64,000 nucleotides of DNA from Variovorax sp. OV329 (GCF_900114785.1 NZ_FOUG01000008.1:62001-126000), one strand, 5' to 3'. Shown: positions 8,028-16,971, counted from the first letter of the stretch. Numbers and translations: made by a program. The notes: generated from the letters alone by a model not told the origin.

Positions 8028-8431
8028 GACTGGTCCTTCTCGCGAAATGCAGGTGGACCGTTGGAACACGACGATGGAAAGCTCCGCGTGCGCCTCGGGC
8101 CACCCCGGCGGAGGAACGATGAATCGCGCACTCCGCCTGATGTGGGTAGGGTTGGAATCCCCGCACGGGCTTCGTCCTTTCGGACCTGGGCACCTTGCGG
8201 GTTCCGCCACCGTCAGCGGAGAGTCGGCCGGCAAGGTGGCCGGCCTTCCAACGGCGACATCACCGGTGGATGAAGGAGGGTGAGCAAGGGCCGTGCCATG
8301 CGGGCCTGGCAGGGGCCACGGCGCCTTTCACTGGGGGACGCCGGTCGGAAAACGGCCGCGGAAGCTCGCGCAGCAGGAGCCGGCCGCTTCAGCATGGTGC
8401 GCCGCATCACCAACTTGGGGTCGGCGCGCGC
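8028..8431 (-). promoter_or_regulatory. nirB leader and promoter region, gene-free
   Basis: This 404-base gap separates nirB from the VWA lipoprotein gene on the same strand, and no plausible protein is encoded. It should hold the nirB promoter and leader RNA. On the minus strand I see GGCCGGC/GCCGGCC with a 6-base loop (8226-8245), TCCGCT/GGCGGA with hexaloop GACGGT (8203-8220), a weak CGGT/GCCG with hexaloop GATGTC (8252-8265), and a larger stem GGCGGAG/CTCCGCC (8107-8137). They could serve the ANTAR regulator or the end of the upstream transcript. No convincing -10/-35 pair stood out. Confidence 0.35.
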
Positions 8432-10006
8432 TCAGCCGCCGCGCGGGAGCTTGCCCAGTTCCTCGCGCACCAGCCGCACGATCAGGCGGTCCGGCGTGTC
8501 CACCGAATAGTTGCTCACCTCGTGCACCGTCTCCCGCCCGGGGCCGCTGGCCGGGTTCGCGGCGTTTCGGTAGGTCAGGAAGACGAAGCGCCCGCCGGTG
8601 TACTGCGCGATCTGGCGCTGCACGTATTCGCCCTGGGTGTCCAGGCCGCTGGCGCCCACGCTGAAGACCTTGATGCCCTTGCCCAGCGCGGCCAGCATGT
8701 CGTCGTCGTACTGGGGCCCCCCGTAGTCCAGGTGCGGGGGCGCGTCGGCCAGCAGCACCACCATGCGGGTGGCGCCGTCGCCGCGCCAGCTAATGCGGTG
8801 CACCGTGTCGTTCAGCGCCTCGTTCATCGCTTCCGGGTAGTCGCCGCCGCCGGCCGCCTGCAGCGCGTCCAGCACCTGCTGGAAGCTGGCCAGGTCGTTG
8901 GTGAGGTCGTGCCGGCGCAGCAGGAAGGCGTCGCCCTGGTCGCGGTAGGCCACCAGGCCGAAACAGGTGTCGGGGCGGCTGGGCAGGGCGGCGACCTCGC
9001 GGGCGATGGTGTGCAGCGTGGCGCGCAGCCTGGCGATCTCGTCGCCCATGGAGCCGGTGGCGTCCACCAGGAACACTAGGTCCAGGCGGGCGCGGGCCGG
9101 CACGGCGCCGGCGTCCAGCGTCAACTCCACCGCGCTCTTCTGCCCGCGGCGCAGGAAGCCATTGGCCTGGCGGCCGTTCTTGCGCACGGCCACTTCGTAG
9201 ATGGTGCTGGCGGCCGGGTCGAAGGCACGCGGATGCAGCCAGGCGCGGCCGCCCGCATCGGTGCGGGCCCACATGGCAGCGCCGTTGGCGGCGCGCACCG
9301 CCACCTCGGCATCGGGCACCACCTCGCCGGCCGCGTTGCGCACCTGCAGCAGGTAGCGCTCGCTCACGTCGCGCTCGCGGTGCGCCACGCCGGCATTGCG
9401 CTGGCGGAACTGCAGGTAGCTGGCGAAGTCGGCGTTGTCGTCCACCATGCCTGCGGTCACCACCTCCTGGCGAGGCAGGCGCTGGCGCTGCAGCGGCGCG
9501 TCGGACGGGGCGGGTTGCGGCAGGTAGTTGGCGGCCGGGGCTTCCTTCGCCATGGCGTCGGCGGCAGCGCGCTCGCCGCGCTTGGCGGCGGCCGCGCCGG
9601 ATGCGGATGGCGAGGCGGGCGCGGCCACCGACGGAGGCGCCGGCGCGGCGGCGGATTCATCGACACGCGCCTCTTCGTCGCGCAACGCGCGCCTCGCAAC
9701 GCCGGGGGCGGGGCGCTCGGGCCATTGCGTGGCGGACGCGCGGCCGGGCAGTTCCACCGTCTGCGCCGGCCGCGCGCAGTGCGGTGCCGACGGCGCCTCG
9801 AAGTTGGGCCGCGTCTGAACCGCCACCGGCTGGGCGGGCCATTGCACCGGCTCGGGTTGCGGTGCGGGCTGCGGCCAGCGTGCCGCGTCCGCCGGCATCA
9901 TCGGGCTGCCCGCGCCGCAGCCGCCGGCCAGCAGCGACAAGCCCAGGCACAGGACTGCAGACTGCAGGCGGCGTGCGCGGGCAGGGACGATTCTTGGTGT
10001 TGTCAT
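8432..10006 (-). CDS. VWA-domain lipoprotein
   Basis: A 524-residue predicted lipoprotein: signal peptide with lipobox LLAGGC, then a long Pro/Ala-rich segment (to about residue 180), a small beta-rich carboxypeptidase-regulatory-like segment (LLQVRNAAGEVVPDAEVAV), and a von Willebrand A domain. The metal-ion site is intact: DATGSM at 315-320, with a conserved Asp later in LLADAPPHLDYGG. VWA domains bind other proteins through a metal, so this is likely a surface or periplasmic binding or scaffold protein. It is divergent from an ECF sigma factor gene, and an 11-bp inverted repeat lies between them, which suggests linked control. The Met before TTPRIVPARARR was chosen because it gives a clean signal peptide; a start nine codons upstream is possible. 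No specific function is recognised. Confidence 0.85.
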   Translation of the reverse strand: MTTPRIVPARARRLQSAVLCLGLSLLAGGCGAGSPMMPADAARWPQPAPQPEPVQWPAQPVAVQTRPNFEAPSAPHCARPAQTVELPGRASATQWPERPAPGVARRALRDEEARVDESAAAPAPPSVAAPASPSASGAAAAKRGERAAADAMAKEAPAANYLPQPAPSDAPLQRQRLPRQEVVTAGMVDDNADFASYLQFRQRNAGVAHRERDVSERYLLQVRNAAGEVVPDAEVAVRAANGAAMWARTDAGGRAWLHPRAFDPAASTIYEVAVRKNGRQANGFLRRGQKSAVELTLDAGAVPARARLDLVFLVDATGSMGDEIARLRATLHTIAREVAALPSRPDTCFGLVAYRDQGDAFLLRRHDLTNDLASFQQVLDALQAAGGGDYPEAMNEALNDTVHRISWRGDGATRMVVLLADAPPHLDYGGPQYDDDMLAALGKGIKVFSVGASGLDTQGEYVQRQIAQYTGGRFVFLTYRNAANPASGPGRETVHEVSNYSVDTPDRLIVRLVREELGKLPRGG

Positions 10007-10056
10007 GCGGTGGCTCCGTGTTGTGGATGCCACTGATACGGCGGGCCACGGTGTGA

Positions 10057-10099
10057 CGGGGTTAGCATCCGGCCCATTTTTTGACCCGTGCTAACCCCG
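10057..10099. promoter_or_regulatory. 11-bp inverted repeat between divergent genes (possible operator)
   Basis: CGGGGTTAGCA and its exact complement TGCTAACCCCG are separated by 21 bases, giving a centre-to-centre distance of about three helical turns. The arms lie in the 135-base space between the divergent VWA lipoprotein and ECF sigma factor genes. The middle holds an AT-rich stretch (CATTTTTTGA). A dimeric regulator site, or two facing promoter elements recognised by the sigma factor, would both explain it. Confidence 0.55.
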
Positions 10100-10141
10100 A
10101 ACGCGCCCGCCACCCGTAGAACGTGAGGTGAAAATCTGCCG

Positions 10142-10813
10142 ATGCTCGAGCCCGATGCGGCCATTGCCGCGCTCCACGAAGCCATGCCGGACGACCAGCT
10201 GATGCTCGCCTATGCCGATGGCGACAGCGCTGCGTTCGACGTGCTGTATGCCCGCCACGAAGGATCGCTGTACCGCTTCGTGCGCCGGCTGCTGGGCGCG
10301 CGCCTGGGCGCCGAAGTGGACGAGGTGTTCCAGGAGACCTGGTTTCGCGTCGTCTCGGCACGCGAGAGCTTCTCGCCCCAGGGCGCCACCTGGCGCACCT
10401 GGGTCTTCACCATCGCCCACAACCTGGCCATGGACCGCCTGCGCGTCAGCGGGCGCGAGGTGGCCTTCTATGCGCATGACGAGGACGGCGACGGCGCCGA
10501 AGCCATGCGCCTGTTCCACCACCGGTTGAAGGCCTTCGGCGACGGCGGCGCGGACGAGCACGCCGCGCCCTCGGCCGAGGAGGTGGCCTTCTGGCGCGCC
10601 GCCGGCCGGCGCCTGCTGGCCTGCCTGGACGAGTTGCCGCACGAGCAGCGCGCTGCCTTCCTGCTGCACAACGAGGAGGGCTTCGGCGTCGAGGCCATGG
10701 CCAAGACCCTGGAGATCAACTTCGAGACCGTGCGCAGCCGCCTGCGCTACGGCCTCAAGAAGCTGCGTGGCTGCATGGAGCGCTACCTGCAGGTGCTGGA
10801 GCGACGCGCATGA
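10142..10813 (+). CDS. ECF-family RNA polymerase sigma factor
   Basis: A 223-residue group 4 sigma factor. Region 2 spans about residues 30-105 (FDVLYARHEGSLYRFVRRLL; FQETWFRV; TWVFTIAHNLAMDRLR) and region 4 about 160-215 (DELPHEQRAAFLLHNEEGFG, then a helix-turn-helix ending VRSRLRYGLKKLR). A charged linker of about 50 residues joins them. It directs RNA polymerase to a special promoter set, normally under control of a partner anti-sigma factor. Its stop codon overlaps the start of the next gene (ATGA), so that membrane protein is the likely partner. The start follows GTGAGGTG at useful distance. The regulon is unknown; the divergent lipoprotein gene is the first target to test. Confidence 0.93.
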   Translation: MLEPDAAIAALHEAMPDDQLMLAYADGDSAAFDVLYARHEGSLYRFVRRLLGARLGAEVDEVFQETWFRVVSARESFSPQGATWRTWVFTIAHNLAMDRLRVSGREVAFYAHDEDGDGAEAMRLFHHRLKAFGDGGADEHAAPSAEEVAFWRAAGRRLLACLDELPHEQRAAFLLHNEEGFGVEAMAKTLEINFETVRSRLRYGLKKLRGCMERYLQVLERRA

Positions 10814-12339
10814 ACACCACCGACGACGGCATGATTCTGGAACCCGGCGAGCCGGACGAGCCGATTTCCAACGACGCGCTGCGCAAGGCGCTGGCCCAGG
10901 CGCCGGACCGCACGACCCTGCCCGACTGGCGAATCCGCCAGGCCATCCTCGAGCACGCGCGCGACGCGATCTCGGCGTCGGAGGAACTGCTGTCCGCCAG
11001 CCGCGAGAGCACGCCCTGGTGGCGCTTCGGCTGGTGGCGCGAGCGGGTGGGCTTCACAGGCGCCGCGCCCTGGAGTGCTGCCTTTGCGACGGTGATCGTC
11101 GGCGTGCTGGTCACCTTGATGTGGCAGCGCGAGCCGGTGCCTGGCGCACGGCTGGACGAGCGGCCGGTCGCGGTGGCGCCCGAGCGCGCGGCGGCGCCCG
11201 CGCCGGAGTCGGTGGCGAAGGAGGATGCCCTGCGCAAGGATGCGGAGCGTGCGGCGCCGTCGAGGGCCGCGGAATCGCCGAAACCGGCTCCTTCGGGATC
11301 TTCTTCGCCGGTGCCCGCGCCTGCAGCCAACGCACCTGCGCCCGCCCGCGGGGCGTCGGCTTCGTCGGGGTCGACCGAGCCTTCCGCAAGGCCTGGCTCG
11401 GCCGGGGCGCCGTCCGTCACGGAGCCCGCCGCAACGGCGTCCGCGCCCGCTGTCGTCGCTGTTCCGGCGCAGCCGCCTGCAGGCGCCGCGGTGCAAGCAC
11501 CCATGGCGCGGCCGCCAACTCCGCTACCTGCACCTGCGCCTGCGCCTGCGGCGCCCGCCGCCGGCGGTGCCCTGGCTCCGGCGCCATCTTCTCCTGTCGT
11601 GCCGGCGGCTCCCTCGCCCGGCACCGGTGACGCTCCACGTCAATCCTTGAGCCAGAACTACGCTTCGCCACCCCATGCGGGAACGCGCCAGTCTGCCGCT
11701 CCGGCTGCGGCCGACGCGGTCGCGCCCGAGCGTCGCCGGGCAGAGGTCGCGGCCGCCGCACCAGCGCCAGCTGCACCAGCGGACGAGAAGAAACGAGGCG
11801 CCGCTGCCGCGCGTCAGGAACCCGCCGAGCCGGCCGCGCCTGCGGCGCCGCCGCCGCTGGTGCCTGACTTCGCCTCGCTGTCGCGCTGGTCCGAGATGCG
11901 GGTGGCCAACGTCAATGGCGATGTGCGCGTGGTGCCGCGGTCCGAAGCCGGGGAACTGAGCCTGCTGATGAGCTCGGCCGCCATCATGGCCGTGGGCGCG
12001 CCGCCCATGCGAGCGCTGCCGGAATGGCGCGTGTCGCTGGAGCGCAAGGGCCAGGTGCTGGCCGTGCTGGAGGTGGCGCGCAGCCAGGTGCGCTGGACCG
12101 AGGGCAAGCTGCCGCCCAGCACGGGCACGCCGCCCATCGAATCGCTGGACGCCTTGCGCGCCGCCCTGCGCCAGACGATGAGGGCCGCTGCGACGCCGCG
12201 TCCGGAAGCACCGATGCCGCCCGTGCGTGCACCCCGTGCCGAGCCGGCCGCGCCCGTCGAGGCGCCCGTGCCGGCACCGGCTCCCGTGATGATCGATCCT
12301 CCGCTGGTGCCACCGCCCGTGCCTGCGCCTGCGCAGTAG
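10810..12339 (+). CDS. Pro/Ala-rich single-pass membrane protein, probable anti-sigma partner
   Basis: A 509-residue protein that overlaps the sigma factor gene by four bases. Residues 1-85 are hydrophilic and helical, 87-105 form one membrane span (WSAAFATVIVGVLVTLMW), about 106-350 are a low-complexity Pro/Ala tract, and about 351-460 form a compact domain (PDFASLSRWSEMRVANVNGD... LSLLMSSAAIMAVGAPPMR). The tail is again Pro-rich. This layout, cytoplasmic head, single span and long periplasmic arm, fits an anti-sigma factor, but the HxxxCxxC motif of zinc-type anti-sigma factors is absent. Coupled translation with the sigma gene is the main argument. I do not recognise the C-terminal domain. 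Confidence 0.7.
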   Translation: MNTTDDGMILEPGEPDEPISNDALRKALAQAPDRTTLPDWRIRQAILEHARDAISASEELLSASRESTPWWRFGWWRERVGFTGAAPWSAAFATVIVGVLVTLMWQREPVPGARLDERPVAVAPERAAAPAPESVAKEDALRKDAERAAPSRAAESPKPAPSGSSSPVPAPAANAPAPARGASASSGSTEPSARPGSAGAPSVTEPAATASAPAVVAVPAQPPAGAAVQAPMARPPTPLPAPAPAPAAPAAGGALAPAPSSPVVPAAPSPGTGDAPRQSLSQNYASPPHAGTRQSAAPAAADAVAPERRRAEVAAAAPAPAAPADEKKRGAAAARQEPAEPAAPAAPPPLVPDFASLSRWSEMRVANVNGDVRVVPRSEAGELSLLMSSAAIMAVGAPPMRALPEWRVSLERKGQVLAVLEVARSQVRWTEGKLPPSTGTPPIESLDALRAALRQTMRAAATPRPEAPMPPVRAPRAEPAAPVEAPVPAPAPVMIDPPLVPPPVPAPAQ

Positions 12340-12358
12340 TGGAGGGGCGGCGAGGCGC

Positions 12359-13138
12359 TCAGCGGTTCGTGAAGCTGGGCGGGCGCTTGTTGAGGAAAGC
12401 GTCCATGCCTTCGCGCTGGTCGGCGGTGCCGAACATCGAGTGGAAGAGGCGGCGCTCGAACAAAATGCCGTCCGACAGGCCCGACTCGAAGGCGCGGTTG
12501 ACCGACTCCTTGGCCGCCATCACCGAGACCTGCGAGAAGCCCGCGATGACCAGGGCCGCGCCCAGCGCCTCTTCGGCCAGATTCTCGTAAGGCACCACGC
12601 GGCTCACCAGGCCGGCCCGCTCGGCTTCCTGCGCGTCCATCATGCGGGCCGTGAGCACCATGTCCATGGCCTTGCTCTTGCCCACCGCGCGCGGCAGGCG
12701 CTGCGTGCCGCCGGCGCCCGGGATGACGCCGATCTTGATCTCGGGCTGGCCGAACTTCGCGTTGTCGGCCGCGATGATGAAGTCGCACATCATCGCCAGC
12801 TCGCAGCCGCCGCCCAGCGCGAAGCCGGCCACCGCGGCGATCACCGGCTTGCGGATGGAGCGGATGGTCTCCCAGTTGCGGCTGATGAAGTCGCCCTTGT
12901 ACGCATCGATGAAGTCGTACTTCGCCATCGCCGCGATGTCCGCGCCCGCGGCGAAGGCACGCTCGCTGCCGGTGACGATGATGCAGCCGATGGCCTGGTC
13001 GGCGTCGAAGGCCTTGAGCGCCAGGCCCAGCTCGGTCATGAGCTGGTCATTGAGCGCGTTCAGCGCCTTGGGCCGATTGAGCGTGATGATGCCGACCTTG
13101 CCGGCCTCGACGCGGGTTTCGATGGTTTCGTAGCTCAT
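12359..13138 (-). CDS. Enoyl-CoA hydratase
   Basis: A 259-residue crotonase-family enzyme, usual length. It hydrates trans-2-enoyl-CoA in fatty-acid (or phenylacetate/amino-acid) breakdown. The oxyanion-hole region [11 protein letters not shown] and the two catalytic glutamates in [11 protein letters not shown] and [20 protein letters not shown] are present, so activity as a hydratase is expected. It is the last of four same-strand genes starting with the UbiH-type monooxygenase, 27 bases behind the M61 peptidase gene, preceded by GCGAGGAGACAAGCC as ribosome binding site. The precise pathway cannot be told from sequence. Confidence 0.93.
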   Translation of the reverse strand: MSYETIETRVEAGKVGIITLNRPKALNALNDQLMTELGLALKAFDADQAIGCIIVTGSERAFAAGADIAAMAKYDFIDAYKGDFISRNWETIRSIRKPVIAAVAGFALGGGCELAMMCDFIIAADNAKFGQPEIKIGVIPGAGGTQRLPRAVGKSKAMDMVLTARMMDAQEAERAGLVSRVVPYENLAEEALGAALVIAGFSQVSVMAAKESVNRAFESGLSDGILFERRLFHSMFGTADQREGMDAFLNKRPPSFTNR

Positions 13139-13165
13139 GGCTTGTCTCCTCGCGGAAATTTGGAA

Positions 13166-14980
13166 TCAGGATGTCGAAGTGCCGATTAGCCAGCGCACCA
13201 GCTTCGCCGAATCGTGCGCAGCCAGTCGCCAGGTGCCGATGCCGCTGGGCAGTTGCAGCGGCAGGCGGATGAGCCGGCGGTCGCGCGCGACCAGGGCCGT
13301 CATTTTCTTCTGCGGGCCCAGGTAGAGCGCCAGGTCGTCCAGCTTGGCCAGTCGCCAGGCCTGCGCCGGCTGCGAGCGCGTGGCGGCCAGCTCGATGCCC
13401 AGCCATTCGTCATTCGCGGCGAAGCCGGCCTTCTCTGCAGCGCCGCCGCGCAGCACCACCTTCACCTGCACGCTGCCACCGGCTTCAGCCACGCGCAGGC
13501 CCAGCTCCTGGGCGCGCTGCGCCGGGTCGTCCAGCACGGCCACGCCGTGCGTGCGAAGAAGCTCGGCCAGCGGCAACTCGTCCGTGCCATGCACCCAGCG
13601 CGCCAGTTCGCTCGCGTAGCTGCGGCCGCCCACGGCCTGGAGGGCAGCCGCGATATCGGCCTCGCTCACCGGTCCGCCGCTGCTGTTCTTCCACAGCAGG
13701 CGCATCACCTCGTCCAGCGAGCCCTTGCCTTCGGCGCGCAGCGTGAGGTCGAAGCACAGCGCCACCAGCGCGCCCTTGGTGTAGTAGCTCACCGTGCTGT
13801 TGGGCGTCTGCTCGTCCTGCCGGTAGTACTTCACCCAGGCGTCGAAGCTGGCCTGCGCCACGGACTGCACCAGGCGTCCTGGCGCCTGCTGCACCTGGTT
13901 GATGGTCTTGTTGACCAGGCGCAGGTAGGTGGCGTCGTCGATGCGCTCGGCGCGGCGCAGCAGCAGGTCGTCGTAGTAGCTGGTGAAGCCCTCGAAGAAC
14001 CACAGCAGCTCGGTGTAGTTCTCGCGCCCGTAGTCGTAGCTGGCGAAATCCGCCGGCCGCAGGCGCTTGACGTTCCAGGTGTGGAAGTACTCGTGGCTGA
14101 TCAGGCCCATGAGCGTGGTGTAGCCCTCGGCCTGGCGCGCGCTGCCGTGGCGCGGCAGGTCGCGCCGCGCGCAGATGAGCGCGGTGCTGTGGCGATGCTC
14201 CAGCCCGCCGTAGCCGTCGTCCACCGCGTTGAGCATGAACACGTAGCGGTCGTGCGGTGGCTTGGGGCCGCCGCGCTTGCCCACCTTGTCGCCGTGCCAG
14301 AAGCGCATCTGCGTCTCGCAGATGGCGCGGGTGTCGGCGATCAGGCGGTCGCCGTCGAAGGAGGCCGGTGCGCCCGCCACCACGAAGCGGTGCGGCACGC
14401 CGCACACGTCGAAGCTGGCGCTCCAGAAGGTGCCCATTTCCACCGGGCTGTCGGCCAGCTCGTCGTAGTGGGCCGCCTGGTAGCGGCCGAAGCCCTGCCG
14501 GTCGACGGCGATGGGCGCGAGCGAGGTGGCACAGGACCAGCGCGCCTCGCCGGCGGCGGCACGCGGCGCAAGCACTTCCAACTCGTGCACCTGGGCCGTC
14601 TGGCCTTCCACGCGCAGGCACAGGCTGGTGCCGTTGAAGAAGCCGCGGTTGTCGTCCAGCCAGGCGGTGCGAACCGAGTTGTCATAGGCGCAGACCTGGT
14701 AGCTCAGCTCCAGCGGCTTGCCGACGGCGCTGTCGACCTGCCAGGTGGCCTTGTCCAGTTGCTGGATGGGCACGTTGCGCCGGCCCTGGCGGGCCGTGAG
14801 CCCCTGCAGGTTCTTGGCGAACTCGCGCACCAGGTAGCTGCCGGGAATCCAGGCCGGCAGCGACACCACCTGGCCAGCGGCCGGGGCGGAAATGTGCAGC
14901 CGGATGTCGAAGAGGTGCGCATGCCTGTCGGCACACGTCACCTGGAAATGGATGGGCGAGGCGCTCTTGCCGGCCATCAC
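13166..14980 (-). CDS. M61 family metallopeptidase with PDZ domain
   Basis: A 604-residue aminopeptidase of the glycyl-aminopeptidase family. An N-terminal beta domain (LPAWIPGSYLVREFAKNL) is followed by the zinc site HEYFH at 296-300 within SHEYFHTWNVKRLRP, with the third ligand in LLWFFEGFTSYYDDLLLRR. A PDZ-like domain lies near the C-terminus. No signal peptide is visible, so it should act in the cytoplasm, removing N-terminal residues from peptides. The first of two adjacent ATG codons overlaps the dsbC stop (ATGA), so translation is coupled to dsbC. Confidence 0.9.
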   Translation of the reverse strand: MMAGKSASPIHFQVTCADRHAHLFDIRLHISAPAAGQVVSLPAWIPGSYLVREFAKNLQGLTARQGRRNVPIQQLDKATWQVDSAVGKPLELSYQVCAYDNSVRTAWLDDNRGFFNGTSLCLRVEGQTAQVHELEVLAPRAAAGEARWSCATSLAPIAVDRQGFGRYQAAHYDELADSPVEMGTFWSASFDVCGVPHRFVVAGAPASFDGDRLIADTRAICETQMRFWHGDKVGKRGGPKPPHDRYVFMLNAVDDGYGGLEHRHSTALICARRDLPRHGSARQAEGYTTLMGLISHEYFHTWNVKRLRPADFASYDYGRENYTELLWFFEGFTSYYDDLLLRRAERIDDATYLRLVNKTINQVQQAPGRLVQSVAQASFDAWVKYYRQDEQTPNSTVSYYTKGALVALCFDLTLRAEGKGSLDEVMRLLWKNSSGGPVSEADIAAALQAVGGRSYASELARWVHGTDELPLAELLRTHGVAVLDDPAQRAQELGLRVAEAGGSVQVKVVLRGGAAEKAGFAANDEWLGIELAATRSQPAQAWRLAKLDDLALYLGPQKKMTALVARDRRLIRLPLQLPSGIGTWRLAAHDSAKLVRWLIGTSTS

Positions 14981-15699
14981 TTGGCGGCCGCGGTGAGCTG
15001 CTTCTCGACCTGCGCCGCCGGAATGGCGCCCGGCGTGCGGGAGCCGTCACTGAAGATCAGGGTGGGCGTGCCGGTGATGTTGTATTTGCGGCCGAAGGCG
15101 ACGTTGCGGTCGATGGCTGCCGTGTCGCAGGTGGCGTCGGTCGGCTTGACCTCGCCCACCATCCAGTCGTTCCAGGCCTTCGCCTTGTCCTTGCTGCACC
15201 AGATGTTGCGCGACTTCACCTTCGAATCCGGGCCCAGCACCGGGTAGAGGAACAGGTAGACCGTCACGTTGTCGATGTTGCGCAGGTCCTTCTCGAAGTG
15301 CTTGCAGTAGCCGCAGTTCGGGTCCTCGAACACCGCCAGCTTGCGCTTGCCGTTGCCGCGCACGATCTTGAAGGCGTCCTGCACCGGCAGCTTGTCGAAC
15401 GCGACTTCGTTGAGCTTGTCCATGCGCTCCTGCGTGAGGTTGCGGCGGCCCTTGACGTCGATCATCTCGCCCTGCACCAGGAAATCGCCCTGCTCGTCCG
15501 CATAGAACAACTCGGAGCCGTTCACGCGCACCTCCCAAAGGCCGGCGATGGGGGTCTTGCGGACCTCCTCGATCTGGGCGAACTGCGGGAAGCGCGCGGC
15601 GAGGTTCTTGCGGATCTCGGCCTCGCCGGCGTGGGCGGTGGCGGCAACAAAGGCGGCGGCGCAGGCGAGCGCGGCGGCCAACAGGCGGATGGATTTCAT
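14977..15699 (-). CDS. dsbC: Periplasmic thiol:disulfide isomerase DsbC
   Basis: A 240-residue exported thioredoxin-fold protein. A clear signal peptide (SIRLLAAALACAAAFVAATAHA) precedes an N-terminal dimerisation domain and a thioredoxin domain with active site Cys129-Gly-Tyr-Cys132. CGYC is typical of DsbC, which reshuffles wrong disulfides in periplasmic proteins. A second cysteine pair lies in IWCSKDKAK and ATCDTAAID. The Met beginning the signal peptide was chosen over a longer frame. The gene sits 31 bases after the UbiH-type gene and overlaps the M61 peptidase gene. Confidence 0.93.
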   Translation of the reverse strand: MKSIRLLAAALACAAAFVAATAHAGEAEIRKNLAARFPQFAQIEEVRKTPIAGLWEVRVNGSELFYADEQGDFLVQGEMIDVKGRRNLTQERMDKLNEVAFDKLPVQDAFKIVRGNGKRKLAVFEDPNCGYCKHFEKDLRNIDNVTVYLFLYPVLGPDSKVKSRNIWCSKDKAKAWNDWMVGEVKPTDATCDTAAIDRNVAFGRKYNITGTPTLIFSDGSRTPGAIPAAQVEKQLTAAAK

Positions 15700-15730
15700 G
15701 GCGATTCGGATCGGTGGGACGGTATTTGGT

Positions 15731-16885
15731 TCAGTGCGCACCCGGCGCGGCCGAGCGCTGCAGGCCCATGGCGCGGCGCGCCACCCAGCTCTTGACGAAG
15801 CCGGTGCGGTCGAAGCCGCGCATGCCCCAGTTGCGCAGGCGCGGCAACGGGTCGGCACTGTGGGCGAACAGCTGCTGCAGGCCGTCGGTGGCCAGGCTCA
15901 TGGCCAGCACGTCGGCGCGGCGGGCGCGTTCGTAGCGGCGCAGCAGGCGCATGTCGCCCACGCTGCGCCAGTGCTCGCGCTCGCCCAGCACGGCGGCCAG
16001 CGCCTGTGCATCGGCCAGGCCCAGGTTCAGGCCCTGTCCCGCCAGCGGGTGCACCGTGTGTGCGGCATCGCCGGCCAGGGCCCAGCTGCCGCTGCCGGTG
16101 CGCATCTGGCCGGTCCAGCGATCGGCAATTGCGCGCTGCAGCGGCCAGGCGGCGCGCTCGCCCACGGGGGTGAGCGCGCCCAGCGCGTCGCCACAGGCTT
16201 CGCGCACGGCGCCGGCGAATTCCTCGGCACCCAGGGCCAGCAGGCGCGGTGCGTGGGCCTGGTCCACGGACCACACCAGGGCCAGCGAGCGCCCGCCGGG
16301 GCCGCCCAGGGGCAACAGGGCGAGCACTTCGCCGCAGTCGTTGAACCATTGGCGGGCGACTTCGCCGTGCGGCCGTTCCGATTCGAAACGGGCGGCGATG
16401 GCGTGCTGCGGGTAGCGGGTGAGTTCGTAGTGCACGCCCAGGGCCTCGCGGGTGGCGCTGGCCTTGCCTTCGCACACCACGGTGAGCGGCGCGGCCACCG
16501 GCTGCTCGACCACCTCGATCATGGGCGAGAAGCGCACGGCGTCGGCCAGGCGCTGCTCCAGCGCGGGCACGTCGACGATCCAGGCCAGCGCGTCCACCTT
16601 CTGCTGGGGCGCGCTGAAGTGCACGCTGCCGCCGTCGTCGCCGTGGATCATCATCTCGCGCACGGCGGTGGCGTGCTGCGCATCCGGCCAGGCGCGCAGC
16701 GATTCGAGCAGCTCGCGCGAGGCGGCGTTGAGGGCGTAGGCGCGGATGTCCTCGCGCGCCTTGGCGGCCGCATCGGCGGCGGGCGCCACCAGCGCCACGC
16801 GCACGCGCGCGCCGGCCAGCAGAAGCGCCAAAGTGCGGCCGACGATGCCGGCGCCGCGGATGCAAACCTCGGGGGGAAGAGCCAT
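15731..16885 (-). CDS. FAD-dependent monooxygenase, UbiH/UbiF/COQ6 family
   Basis: A 384-residue flavoprotein hydroxylase of the family that works in ubiquinone ring hydroxylation. The N-terminal FAD motif GAGIVGRTLALLLA, though CxRGAG replaces the commoner IVGGG, and the second FAD motif GDAAHTVHPLAGQGLNLGLAD are present. The middle part is diverged from E. coli UbiH, and ring position cannot be assigned, so no gene symbol is given. It is the first gene of the run leading to dsbC and is divergent from the MOSC protein. Confidence 0.88.
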   Translation of the reverse strand: MALPPEVCIRGAGIVGRTLALLLAGARVRVALVAPAADAAAKAREDIRAYALNAASRELLESLRAWPDAQHATAVREMMIHGDDGGSVHFSAPQQKVDALAWIVDVPALEQRLADAVRFSPMIEVVEQPVAAPLTVVCEGKASATREALGVHYELTRYPQHAIAARFESERPHGEVARQWFNDCGEVLALLPLGGPGGRSLALVWSVDQAHAPRLLALGAEEFAGAVREACGDALGALTPVGERAAWPLQRAIADRWTGQMRTGSGSWALAGDAAHTVHPLAGQGLNLGLADAQALAAVLGEREHWRSVGDMRLLRRYERARRADVLAMSLATDGLQQLFAHSADPLPRLRNWGMRGFDRTGFVKSWVARRAMGLQRSAAPGAH

Positions 16886-16971
16886 CGGGCCATTGTAGGG
16901 AGTCGGGGGCGGGCGCCGGCTTGGCCCTTCCTGTTGGGAGACAATCGGCAGCCCCAGCCGAGGACCCCTTC

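Noticed and set aside
9500-9900. Possible repeat array in the Pro/Ala-rich coding stretches of the VWA lipoprotein
   Set aside because: Low-complexity coding sequence without a regular repeat unit or spacers; not a CRISPR or tandem repeat array.
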